Part shown: in pieces, positions 37,421 through 52,284 of the stretch
How the letters are laid out: each line of letters begins with the position of its first letter
How positions within the stretch are numbered: the stretch's first letter is position 1
Source of the DNA: Pratylenchus scribneri
Taxonomy: Eukaryota > Nematoda > Chromadorea > Rhabditida > Pratylenchidae
Assembly: GCA_030063045.1 (NCBI GenBank)
Contig: JAQSEB010000091.1
Coordinates: 372,001 to 436,000, forward strand
Length of the DNA: 64,000 nucleotides
Direction of reading: 5' to 3'
The notes under the pieces: model-generated
Database searches by the model: none
The model's input: the letters and a program-made list of their open reading frames with translations, nothing else
Told to the model about the DNA's origin: nothing
Position numbers and translations under genes: made by a program

Positions 37421-39780
37421 TTATTCAATTGGTCCAGCTGTTCCGGTGCCAGCTGCTTTCGATTGGCCCGGTGGCAATTTCAAATTTGGATAAAGCTGTT
37501 CTTGTGCTTTGTCTCCATACTTTTTGCGGCCCTCAAAGTCCCCTTTCCATTTTGACCAATATTCCTTTTTGTATCGAGCATGCCACCAATCATAAACATT
37601 GATTTCCTCATTCGCCTTCCAAAATGTCGCCAATTGTTCCTTCCTTCGTTTGATGCGCAAATCCATTTGTTCTTGCTCTTCTTGTTTTTGTCTCGCCGGT
37701 GAATTATCCTCCGGAAGCATTCTTTTCCTAATAAAATAAATTTAAAAAGTTCAAAATGTCCAAAATACTTTGTTGAATTTGTTTCTTCTTGTTTAGGTTG
37801 AATTCCATTGGATTCCGTAATTTTATACTTCAATTCGCGGTAATCTTTATCGTCCATTTCTTCGTTTTGTTGAAAACAAATTGGCTGAATTTGGTTGGAT
37901 TTTACCATTTTGGTCGTTGATTCCGTTTCCAATTTATCATTTGAATTCGAAGAAGAACAATTATTCGTCCCATAAATTGTCTCACTGAATAATTTTCCAT
38001 GAAGATTTGCTGTCAAAAATTAATTTTAAAAATTATAACTAATTTTTATTTACCATTTTCGCCAATTCCCACGCAATGAATGATCAATTGGCCATTTGTG
38101 TCTTTGCTCAAATAGTGCGAAATTAATTTATCCTTCAAATTCGGCTCAAGAAATGGATTTTGATCGCGATAGGAATCGGAGGCAATTTCAAGCATAACAT
38201 TTTTGCCATTTTGAAGAAAAGTAGTCAAACATGTGGATGGTCGATTGTAAACATGGGCAGGTGTAATTGGGAAAGCATTTTGGAGAAGTGGAAACTAAAA
38301 TATAAATCATTAAATATTAATTGATTTTATTTTAAAAAACCAACCATTTCACTTTTCAATTTCGCCGTTGGAGTACACCATTTAAGACGAACTGAGCTGA
38401 ACAAACCACCATGTGTTGAGGGATCGTCGAGCAATTTTGAATTGTCTTCCTCCAATAAAACAAATGATTTTAACATTGAATGAGTTTCTCGTGGATGCAA
38501 CATTTCAACGTCATAATTCACAGATTGACCCTGCTGGGTCTCCTCCTTAAATTAAATATAATTAGCGATCAAAATAATAGAAAACCTTCATCGGAATGCC
38601 CACAACAGTGGTTGAAACGAGACCATAAATATCTTGCAAAAGTTTGTGAACGCCTTGGATGAGATTGGCACCAGCCGCCACCGAAATGAGTTGGACATTG
38701 TAAAATGGACGGTGCTGTTAAATATTTAATCATTTTTTTAATTATAGGCGAATTAATTGGACACCTTTTCAGCGCGCAAATTAGCATTTGGTGCATTCAA
38801 ATCAGCAGAAATATTTAGAATAAACAAATCCACATGATCAATTCGAAAGGTCCTGCAAAATTTAATTAAACTTTAAAAAATGTGAAAAAAAATACCTTTT
38901 GCTTCCGGAAGTTCGATTCGCTTGATTACTGGCCAAAATTTGTTCAGCAAAATATTCACTAATCGACTCAAATTCGGCCATCCTAAAATAAAATGTTTTT
39001 TAAATGAATTAAAAATAAATTTACGATTCAATCGAAGTGAGCAAAACAATTGTGCCTTTGTTTCGAATTGAGCAATTGATTTTTAATTTTTCCTTCTTTG
39101 ATTTATTGTCCATCACTTCTTGTTTCATTGAAGTCATCTTAGTCGTTAATGTTTCTTGCTGATCCCGAATTTCGCCTTCTTCATGGGAATAGTTCGATGC
39201 CGTTCTTGGAAGAATTGCTGCCATTTGATCACTACTTGTGCTTGGATATGTTGCTTCTGCTTCATCATTTGAATCGATGGATTGTTTGACAAGTTCAGTA
39301 ACATTCAATTTGCGTTGTGCTATTTCATCGGGTTGTTCTCGCTCCTTTTGTTCTAAATATGCTCGAAATTCCTTGCGTGCTTCTCGTTGAATTGGTGTAT
39401 ATTCGCTGATTGCTTCCAATCCAAGTAAAATGCCGGGCAGAATTGAACATGAAGTGGCATCCCCACTCAATTGTGGTGGTTCACATCCGTGCAATGCATT
39501 AATTAACTGTAAATATTGGTCAAAATCATTTATGTTAATTAAAGAAATTCTCACCTTCTCCTTTGTGATATAATTTTTCGACCAACTTTCAGTCAAATAT
39601 TTCCCAACATAATCGGAAGTAACAAAGCGCAATTGTTTCCTCCCATCGGGGTATAGGTCGCCCACAACTCTGTGAAATTCCACGATTGCTTCGGTCGTAC
39701 TGTTCCAGAGAATTTTGTTAAGTTTTCCATTGATTTGAGCATTTTGATCATCGCGGAGTGAAATTGAGACTTCCTAAAAA
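37421..39780 (-). CDS. ints-13: Integrator complex subunit 13 (Asunder homologue), N-terminal exon not found
   Basis: Subunit of the Integrator complex (snRNA 3' processing, transcription attenuation). The first exon I can read begins after an acceptor near 39774 (EVSISLRDDQNAQING). Family landmarks: GDLYPDGRKQLRFVTSDYVG, ATSCSILPGILLGLEAI, SVNYDVEMLHPRETH, LKWCTPTAKLKSEM, FPITPAHVYNRPSTCLTTFL and DKDYRELKYKITESNG. The C-terminus (KANEEINVYDWWHARYKKEY, KLPPGQSK) is family-divergent. The long alpha/beta region between the Tyr-rich motif and the tail seen in human INTS13 is largely missing. The expected VWA-like start of the protein was not found between 39780 and 40230. It may be very diverged, lost or misassembled. 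Confidence 0.8.
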
Positions 39781-40234
39781 TTTATTTCATTTATTATTTT
39801 TGTAAATTTTTTAATTATTGGATTATTCTCATTCCATTCCCACAAACATTTACTAATGTGTACTTTATATTTTGTATTTTGGATTTGGAGGCAAATATAA
39901 AGAAGAATAAAATGTTCTGCGTTATTCTTCCTTCATTTATTATTATTAATTGGAGTGCGAAACTTTTTCCTAATTCTCACTATTTTCCTTAATTAAACAA
40001 ATAATTGTTCAATACAAATATTCTATTCTAGTATTATTCATTTTTCCCAATTCCAAATTCCAATGATTAAATAAGAAAAATATGTAAGATCTAGGATGTA
40101 AAGTAAAAAACAAAACAACACTCTACTCTCCTATACATTACATTAGAATAAAATAAATCGATAAGAATTATGAAAAAAATAAAAGAAAAGAATTTGGTTC
40201 AGAAAGCAATTCCTTAAATTATTATTTGATAAAA
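39781..40234. other. Divergent promoter region between INTS13 and the thioredoxin-like gene
   Basis: AT-rich 450 bases between two genes transcribed away from each other. No INTS13 start exon is recognisable here. The plus-strand gene's ATG is at 40235, with no obvious acceptor site directly before it. Confidence 0.5.
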
Positions 40235-40831
40235 ATGTCAATTTTGCTTGCTGGTGAAGAAATTGTCTTGAAAGATGGCAAAAAAGTTGATGCTGGGGAA
40301 TACTTGAAGGATAAGGTGGTGGCGCTTTATTTTTCGGCAGGATGGTGCCCTCCATGCCGTGCCTTTACTCCAAAACTTAAGGTATGTTGATGAAGATTAT
40401 TTTAATTGAAATAAAATTTTCAGAAATTCTATGAGGAAGTCAAGGCGGCTGGAAAAAATTTCGAAGTGGTGTTCGTTTCACGCGATCGCGAAGCCGAGGA
40501 TCTCAAAGAATACTACGATGACCATCACGGCCCTTGGGTTTATTTGGAATTTGGGAATCCAAAAATTCAGTAATTTAATTGTGTATTCATTTTGGGATTA
40601 TAATTTCAAAAATTTAAGGGAGCTTTTGGAGAAATTCACTGTGAAGACAATTCCCACTTGCAGAGTTATTAAGGCGGATGGAACGGTTGTTGTGCAAGAT
40701 GCAAGGACGGAAGTTCAGGTTTTATTACCCAAAAATTAATAAAATAATTGACTTAATTTTTATAGGAAAAAGGAATGGAAAATGCCATGGCTCTTTGGGA
40801 GGATTGGATGTCATTTTACGAAATGGAATGA
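40235..40831 (+). CDS. Tryparedoxin/nucleoredoxin-like thioredoxin-fold protein
   Basis: Exons 40235-40381, 40424-40569, 40619-40718 and 40766-40831; phases fit, about 152 residues. It starts [20 protein letters not shown]. The redox site is [12 protein letters not shown], preceded by VVALYFSAG. Then [19 protein letters not shown], the cis-Pro segment [18 protein letters not shown] and a C-terminal helix [14 protein letters not shown]. This is the nucleoredoxin-like (tryparedoxin-type) arrangement with a WCPPC motif. It probably acts as a cytosolic thiol-disulphide reductase; the substrate is not known. Confidence 0.9.
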
Positions 40832-41589
40832 AGAAATTGAAGAAAATATGATTGATGATGAATGATGATGAGATGAATGATGAATTTGATATTAATAAAA
40901 CATTAAAAGTGGATGCCCGCCTTACTCTTTGGAAAATTTGACAATAATTTTCACTTTATTTGATAAAATTTTGTCGGTCATATTTGATAATTTTTGAATA
41001 TATAAACCGGGAGGCTTACCGCTGATGGTACAATTGTGGCAAATTTAGGACTTCGGTCCAATACGATGACAACTTTGTGGTCTGCAGATTCTATTATTGA
41101 AGTATTCAGGAAAATTGTCTTGTCAATTGATGGCATTTTTTCATAATAATCTAAAATTAGTATCAGGGTTGAATTATGTGGTTTATTTGTTATCATTCAA
41201 ATATAATTTTTCACAAAAAAATAGCGGTTTACTTACCTATAGAATTTTATGATGGGTACTTATTTAAAAGGTTTGTAATATTAATTAGGTAATTAATTAG
41301 GGGTGGGTGTGATAATATTGGGTTTCGTTTTTATTTGATGAAAAAATAATGGAAAATAATCACCGAAATTTGTGGTAAATAATTTGATGAATGATGATTT
41401 TGATGAGATGAGCTAGATGCTAGATAAAATACTTAATAGAAGATACTATTACTATTACTATGGGTTATGATATGATATGATTATTGATTTAATGATTCTT
41501 GATTGATTTTTGATGAATCTGATATGATAATTTCAAGATTTTATTTTACTTTCACATAAACAAATTTTAATTTAAAGATTTAATTAAAA
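40832..41589. other. Intergenic region with a thioredoxin-gene remnant
   Basis: Upstream region of ELP3. It contains a possible degenerate fragment at 41016-41150 (listed separately) and otherwise AT-rich DNA with repeated GATGA and TGATATGA strings at about 41380-41530. Confidence 0.5.
41016..41150 (+). pseudogene. Possible remnant of a thioredoxin-like C-terminal exon
   Basis: The plus-strand frame reads LTADGTIVANLGLRSNTM and then LWSADSIIEVFRKIV. This is similar in order and spacing to [16 protein letters not shown] and [13 protein letters not shown] of the intact gene just upstream. No WCPPC exon precedes it. Most likely a decayed tandem duplicate, but the match is short. Confidence 0.3.
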
Positions 41590-43980
<2,391 letters not shown>

Positions 43981-44139
43981 AACTACAAATGATTGAAAAT
44001 TTTTTTGTTATTTTTTTATCATTCAGATAAATTGGAGAGAATTATTTAATTTAAATATTAATCCAATATTCTCTATTATTGGTTATTCATTTTTTTTATT
44101 TTTTTCTTTTATTTTGAATTTTGTGTTTTATCCAAAAAA

Positions 44140-45085
44140 ATGTTGAGAGGCGGTTATGGTCGAGGAGGCGGAAATTCAGCTTCCGGTGTGCGGACAATTG
44201 CAAATGTTTATTTATTCTTATTCTTTGCAATCTTTTTTATCAATCTTCCAATTCAAAGGTTTTGGGCATTAGTCGGCAAGAAGTAAATCAATTGACGGTT
44301 CAACATGTTCGAAATGAACCACTCCCACTATATCCGCCATTGCCCAAGGAACCAATGCCATTGGATGAGACCAACGATTTGGGATTTATGACAGAAACAA
44401 AACAAGTTTAATCTATGAATACAAAAAAAGTAAAATTTTAAAAAGTTTTAGGAATTTCTTCAACGATTTCGGGACTCTCCATATTATCACAAAAAGACTG
44501 GCAAGAGGGATGTTAGAAGGGTAAAGTTCGGTGGATGGAATTTATGAATTTAACATTATTAATTTAAGTACACGGATAAATATCGAATTTTGAACAAGGA
44601 ACCATTTGAACCACGTAAATAATTCTAGTAATTTTTTTCCAAAAATATTTAATTTTTATAGATTGGGACCGTTTACCAGTTGAATTGAATTGGAAAAAGT
44701 CTGGTGGAACAGCTGACGCCAAGGCTGCGCGGTTAAAACGATCCAAATTAGATGAAAATGAATTGCTAAATCGACTTGGCCAAAAAGAGCAAAAAATCAA
44801 GGTCTAATCCAAAAAGTGGCAAAGAATAATTGGCAAAAATATTTATAGGAACAAATCGATGAGGACGAAGAAACCGCAAAGGAGGGCCAGCAAAACGACG
44901 AAGATGAAGAGGATGGAGCATTGGGAAAGCCAAAAGCACCGATCAATGAGGACGATGAGGAAGTGGAATATTCGGATGAAGATTATTTGGCCGAAGGCGC
45001 AAATGATTATGTGGAAACATATTTTGATGGTGGCGATGATTATGAAGGGGAAGGAGATAATTTGGAAGAAGATGGAGTTTATTGA
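44140..45085 (+). CDS. RNA polymerase III subunit RPC7 (POLR3G-like)
   Basis: Subunit of the RPC3-RPC6-RPC7 initiation subcomplex. ATG at 44140 (MLRGGYGRGGGNSAS), a Gly/Arg start like the MxGxxGRGR of vertebrate POLR3G. Then LGISRQEVNQLTVQ, PLPLYPPLPKEPMPLDETND, EFLQRFRDSPYYHKKTGKRD, YTDKYRILNKEPFEPLDWDR followed by LPVELNW, and a long acidic tail (EDEEDGALGKP, DEEVEYSDEDYLAEGANDYV, ETYFDGGDDYEG) typical of the family. Several short introns. It follows ELP3 closely. Confidence 0.88.
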
Positions 45086-45424
45086 CCTATTTATTACCAT
45101 ACATTATTATTATTTTCCGAATTTGGAGTTATTAATTGAATTTCATAAATTGTTCAATTTTTATTTTTCAAATTTATTCAGCCAGAAATTACGTGATTAA
45201 ATAAAGTGCATAAATGGATCAAATTTAAATAAGATGATTGATGGATGTTTTCAAATTTAAATAAAATCAAAAGTCGGGGAGGTTTTGTTTGATTTGGTGA
45301 TGGATAAATGAGATAATGCGCTTCACATTTAAGTGTTTGCTTATCGGTCAATGGGTGGGGATCCAAATTAAAATAAAGAGAGGAGAAGTGTGTAATTCAT
45401 TAGCGTTTCCTTTTGTCCATCCAT
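45086..45424. other. Convergent 3' region
   Basis: Short AT-rich stretch between the convergent 3' ends of RPC7 and the HMG gene. AATAAA-type signals are present at about 45199. Nothing else seen. Confidence 0.5.
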
Positions 45425-45753
45425 TCAACGTCCTTGGTACTTTGCCATTTCCCGCTCGTAGCGAACTTTGTCATCTGCGGCCATTTTCTCCCATCTCGAT
45501 TTGTCCTTCAGAGCATTCCACTGGACGCCAGCGGCTTTGCTGATTTCGATCACGGACATTCCTAAGGAATTTAGCATTATTGTTGAAGTTAGTATTAGGT
45601 TAAAACCTGGATTGGATTGTTTGATCTTCTCACGGTTTTCCTTGAGCCACATGAAGTAGGCGGTGAGTGGACGCTTTGGAGCATTTGGATCCTTTAATAA
45701 ATTCGAATTTATTCCATAATTTAAAAACAATTCACCTTTGCTGCTTTTGGCAT
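45425..45753 (-). CDS. Small single-HMG-box protein (NHP6-like, 79 aa)
   Basis: Exons on the minus strand: 45736-45753, 45607-45691 and 45425-45561 (18, 85, 137 bases; phases close). The whole protein is one HMG box: MPKAAKDPNAPKRPLTAYFM and WLKENREKIKQSNPGMSVIE, then ISKAAGVQWNALKDKSRWEK and a final RYEREMAKYQGR. Residues typical of non-sequence-specific HMG boxes (KDPNAPKRP, W-x-x-L, K-x-x-W) are present. There is no acidic tail and no second box. It resembles yeast NHP6 and nematode HMG-1-type proteins, and the box of SSRP1. A DNA-bending chromatin protein is the likely role. Confidence 0.88.
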
Positions 45754-46007
45754 AATTGGCAATTATTTGTTGTTTCGCTGATTGATTTGTTTGAATAACA
45801 GTGCAACACAAATTTAGACTAAATTAAAATTAATAAAAATTAATAATTATTTAAAAATATAAAATGTTCATTTAAACATTGAAAATGATTAAAATATTTA
45901 AAAAGAATAAATAATTTATACTTTTATATAAATTTGAGAGATCAAAACAAAAATATATTTTCGTTTTTATTGAGCAAATTATGCTGGTCATCATTCATTT
46001 CATTAAT

Positions 46008-47723
46008 TTATAAGTCCAAAGCATTGCGAAAAGGCATTATGGTCGAATTGCTCCCGCCAACATTTTCCTCTTCTGGATGAATTTCAGCCAACAAAAAGTG
46101 ATGATTTTTGAACATATTCAACAATGGTTGGAGGGCATCCGGTTGAGATGGAAAATAGGTCCTTGCTCGATCATCCACCACCTGAAAATGCAAAATTAAT
46201 AATTAAATCACAAAAAAAATATAAACAAACATTCATCCGAACAATTCGCAATGTATTCTTGAATTCCTGTGCATCATCCTCCTTGATGTTTTCTTGCAAT
46301 TTGCCCCTTTGATCCAAATTTAATTGCTGTTCATTTTCAAAGCATCCGGTGAAGCGGAAACCATCCTTGTAAAACGGTTTATAGGCCCTTTCCCAACTGT
46401 GAAAATTTATTCTAATTTAATTTATTTAAAAATAAAACCATTTCAATCGTTGCCGCTGATTTTCCTCGCCCCAATATGCCAAAATTTGAAAAGCACAATC
46501 CGCCGATTGGGAATTTGATGCTGAAGCGGAAGAAAGCAATGAATCACGTCCATTGACTATGCCAATTGTCCAATTGAATGTTTCATTGACCCGAATGAGC
46601 ACATTTTAAAAGAAATAAAATTAATCACCGGTCTCAATGTAAAAATCTCACAATTTTATGTTTATCCGCCGATCCTTTTCCATCATCGAAGGCATCAAGC
46701 ACAAATTGTGCTGGTTGAATGGAAACTTGCTGCTGTTCTCGGCCAACTTCCCTCGATAAAATGGTCCCTCGACAATTTGTGGCAATCAATGAAACGAAGG
46801 CAGAACTAAATTTAAGTAATTAAATAAAATTATGAAAACCAAATTTACCGTTGTCCACGATTCTCGAATGTCAGCCAAAAACGATTGAAAATGTCCGGGC
46901 GAATGATGATGGCCTGATTGCTGGTCGTCCTAAATGCAATGCCGGCATCAAAATTGGCATCCAAAGAGAGTTGCGCATTTCCACCATTGCCAATTAGAGT
47001 GAACTAAACAAATAAATCAATATTAAAATTAATCAAAATTCTTACTGAATATCTGAAGTGCGCGCCATTTTCCCGTTCAACGGCCAGTCGAGCCACATTT
47101 CGTTCAATTTTCTCGGGTTCATATTTGACTGTGATTTCGCACCATTCACCGGGTTGCATTATTGGCGATGAAATGTCCATAATCTAAAAAAGTTTGGACA
47201 ATTTTATAAATCAAAATCAGAAATTAAACCGTAAAACAATTTGACTCCAAATTGGAATCCTTCAAAGCCGACAAAATGCTGCATTTTATTCGCATTTGTT
47301 CACTGTCACAATTCCAAACTTTCTGTCGAAGTAGCATTGATCCGCCGATTGGAACATAGCCAAAATTCAGGGTTGATTTATTTCGTTCGATGCCAAGCAA
47401 ATTTTTGCGTGCGGATGAAGAACTAAATAAATCAATAAATTAATTCAAAAAAATATAACAAACATTGTATTGATTTCAAATTTTTGATCGAATTCATCAC
47501 CGCATATTGAAGAGATGTCAAAAGTTGGCGGCCGATCAAACCAATCCGTTTCTGGTCCTTTAAAAATTTTAAGATTTTAAAACATTATTCGATTAAAAAA
47601 CCAACTTTTTGGTGTTGAATGTTTTGGTGGTTCAGGCTGTTGTGAAGGTATGCTCAATATTTGTGCCGAATTCAATGTCGTATCCAATTGTTGTTGTTGA
47701 TTATCCTCATTGTTGTCTGCCAT
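46008..47723 (-). CDS. ASH-domain protein, SPD-2/CEP192-like
   Basis: Start at 47723 (MADNNEDNQQQQLDTTLNSA), stop at 46008, about eight exons. After a Gln/Pro-rich N-terminus come ETDWFDRPPTFDISSICGDE, then an ASH (ASPM-SPD2-Hydin) type immunoglobulin fold: NFGYVPIGGSMLLRQKVWN, QPGEWCEITVKYEPEKIERN, HFRYSFTLIGNGG. A second beta domain follows (RFWLTFENRGQRSAFVSL) and a C-terminus with DDRARTYFPSQPDALQPLL. ASH proteins act at centrosomes and cilia. The overall layout suggests an SPD-2-like centriole/PCM protein, but it is shorter than C. elegans SPD-2 and the assignment rests on the fold signature. Confidence 0.55.
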
Positions 47724-48534
47724 AATTTAACCCGTAATTTTATATTTTTCTAAAAATCGTCAATTATTGATCTTAATGTTGTATTTTTTGGTCCAAATTT
47801 TATCTATTCGAATCCTGGGTTATTTTGGTGGATGAAGAAATGGGAGGAAGGATTCGACGGGAGGAATTGGTGGCAGTAAAGGGAAGAAAGATGTCTTCTC
47901 TCCTCTTGGGTCAGCCGAGCCTAGCCCTGTGACGGCTTGGCTTGGTTGGTTGGTTTAGGAGGGCTTGCCTCTTCCTTGCCTTGCCTTTACCCCCTTGGTC
48001 GCTCTCCCTTTTTGGATGGCGATGACGGACGGGACGATGCGGCGATGTTGGGACTTGGGAAGTGGCGAAGAAGAAGGAGAATTGTGGAGGGGGAGAGTGG
48101 CGGTTGGGGAGCTGGGTTTAGCAAGGCTTTACGCCTTGTTATTAGGGGAATAGGGGCCGGTGGCCAAGTAGCAAGCTAGGTTCTTCATTCTTCTTCTTCT
48201 ACTACGGCCTAAAACGTCAAGCCCCAATGCCCGTTGCAAGAAAAATAGCATAAAGAATGTGGAGACGGACGATGACGAACATGGAAAAAAATTATGACAT
48301 TTGGTCTTAAGAATTTTAACGATGCGCCAAAAATTTTGTACTTTTTGTTTCAAATTCAGTCTAATTCCTCTCATTATTCTTTCACACCAACCCGACATGC
48401 GACAACCAAGGCCGAGAACCAATAAAGTTAAAAAATTCATACATTTTTTTTATAAATTTGTTTCATAAAATAAAAGCTTTTGAAAATTGCATCCTTCAGG
48501 TCAATTACGCCTAACTTTTTAAAAATTGATAAAA
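47724..48534. other. Divergent promoter region between the ASH gene and metaxin
   Basis: Contains a G-rich, C-rich stretch (about 47860-48230) with GGCTTGGCTTGGTTGGTTGG and similar short-period strings. No supported gene. It probably includes both promoters. Confidence 0.5.
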
Positions 48535-49864
48535 ATGGAGCTTTTTATTTGGCCAAGTGAATTTGGTTTACCTTCAATGGATATTTACTCACTTCAATTT
48601 ATGGCATGTAGCAAATTTTGTGCAGCTCCGATCACATTTCGTCATTCAAAACAACCATGGGAATCTCCTACAGGTTTTTTTTGAAATATTTCGAATTAAA
48701 TGATAAAAAACGACAGGTGAACTTCCCTATTTTGTGAACAATGAAACCGGGGAAAAAATTACGGAATTTGTGCAATTTGTTGATTATTTACGGAATAGTA
48801 AACAGGTTTATCAATTTAATAAACCAATTAAGATAATAATTTTTAGGATGTTGTTTTGGATAATGAACTTATTCCCACTCAACTTTCTGATTTTGATGCA
48901 TATAATGCCCTAATAAATCAAAAGCTTCGTCCAGCAATGGTAATACCTGTTCGAGCATTTATTTTTATTTTACCATTTTAGCTTCAATTACTTTGGATCG
49001 ACCGTTATAATTACACGGCCATTACCCACGAATGTTATGCTCAACATTTATATTTCCCATACAATTTCATTTGGACAAATAGAAGAAGGAGGGAAGCGGA
49101 AAAATTGATCAATAGATGCAATAAAAGTCCGCAAGAATTAATTTTGGATGCAATTCAGGTTTTTTGGATAAAATAAATTCGAAAATAAATTTAATTTAAG
49201 GCATTGAATCTGCTTTCATCAAAATTGTCGGATAATAAATATTTTTGCGGAGACAAGTATCCAAAAAAAATATTTAAACAAATTAAAGTCGAATTTTTAA
49301 GACCATCTTCATTGGATGCCCTCGTTTTTGGTTATTTGGCTCCATTAATGCGCACCCCGTTGCCCAATGGTCGGCTTCAAATGCATTTGGCAGCCACTCC
49401 AAATTTGGTATTAAAATATTTTCAAATAAATTTATCATTTAATTTTTGTTAGGTTCGCTTTGTGGAGTCAATTCTCAGCATTGTATAATCTATTTATTTA
49501 CTCGGTTTAATTCTCACTGTTTTCAGTACATGCCTTTGTCTGATCAAATTCTTCGAGAATTGGTAAATTTAAATAATTATTCGGAAATTAATTTTCCCCC
49601 AATTTCCATTTTAAGAAGACTTCCCGACCATTCTGGCAAAAACGAAAGGATGAAGCCCAAAAATTGATGGAAGATACTCGAATTGAGAGGGAAATGAAGA
49701 AAAATGAAAGGGAAAAGCAAAAGGAGTCCGGACTACAAAGGACAATATTTTTTGTGTTTGGCTCAATTGTGGTCGCCGCCCTGTTCTCGATTCATACGGG
49801 CATATTCGCCATTGAGAAGCCGGAAAAGAAGAAAACAAGAGAGAAAAAAGCGATCAAAAATTAA
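48535..49864 (+). CDS. mtx-1: Metaxin 1 (mitochondrial outer-membrane import/SAM component)
   Basis: Starts [20 protein letters not shown] at 48535 and ends at 49864. The Tom37/GST-N-like part shows [19 protein letters not shown] and VQFVDYLRN. The GST-C-like part shows [77 protein letters not shown] and [12 protein letters not shown]-terminal membrane span ([20 protein letters not shown]) anchors it in the outer membrane with a Lys-rich end. Length and order match animal MTX1. Introns are 40-60 bases; I resolved the ones at 49255-49300 and 49565-49616 by frame. Confidence 0.93.
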
Positions 49865-49996
49865 TGATTTATTCAATAAAAATTTATTTTTTTGATGGAT
49901 AAAAAAAATTGGGCAAATTTGGAAGAGGGAATACTACTGAAATAAACAATAAATTTGTGGTGGAATGAATGGTTTTTTTGCAAGAAATGTTAAAAT

Positions 49997-51651
<1,655 letters not shown>

Positions 51652-52284
51652 TATTTATTTGGAATAATTTGAGCTAAAATAATAGAATCGAGCGAATTAG
51701 TAAGTTTTGGTTTTTTGAGAATGATCTATGAGGTTGGTATGACTCAGCAGATTTCATAAATAATTTCGAAAAAAAATAAAAATGATGATGAAGTTGAGGG
51801 ATTGGGCTTTAATCTATGAAAGGGATTTTGCATTTAAAAAGGAAATCGACTCTAGTGGAATGATGACCACCGCCGGAGAATTAATAGACTTCTCCATTGA
51901 TCATTGATTTATCATTATTGAGCTCTAACAATAAAATATACGTATATTGACGTAAAAGTGAAAGAAGAATGTGGTTTATTGGTTAGGGTTTAAATGGTTG
52001 GTTGACTATTTATGACTATTCTATTTATGCTATGTACTTTGCTGTAACCTAGAATAATGTGTCATTGTTGTTGCTGTTTATTCGCCGTATTTGGGTCCAT
52101 TTGATGGATTGGGATTTGGGAAACAAAGTTTATTCTTTTAAATTCATTTATAAATTAAAATCAAAAAATTTACAAAAAAAATGATTATGGAATTTGGGCA
52201 AGTCAATCAATAATATTACAATAAAATGGAGAAAAAGATCATTTCATATCAAAAAATTAATCACAATATTCTTCTTTGGAATGA

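Noticed and set aside
47937..48179. Gly/Arg-rich plus-strand frame in the ASH-metaxin spacer
   Set aside because: Simple-sequence G-rich DNA; no splice or start context and no similarity to a known protein.
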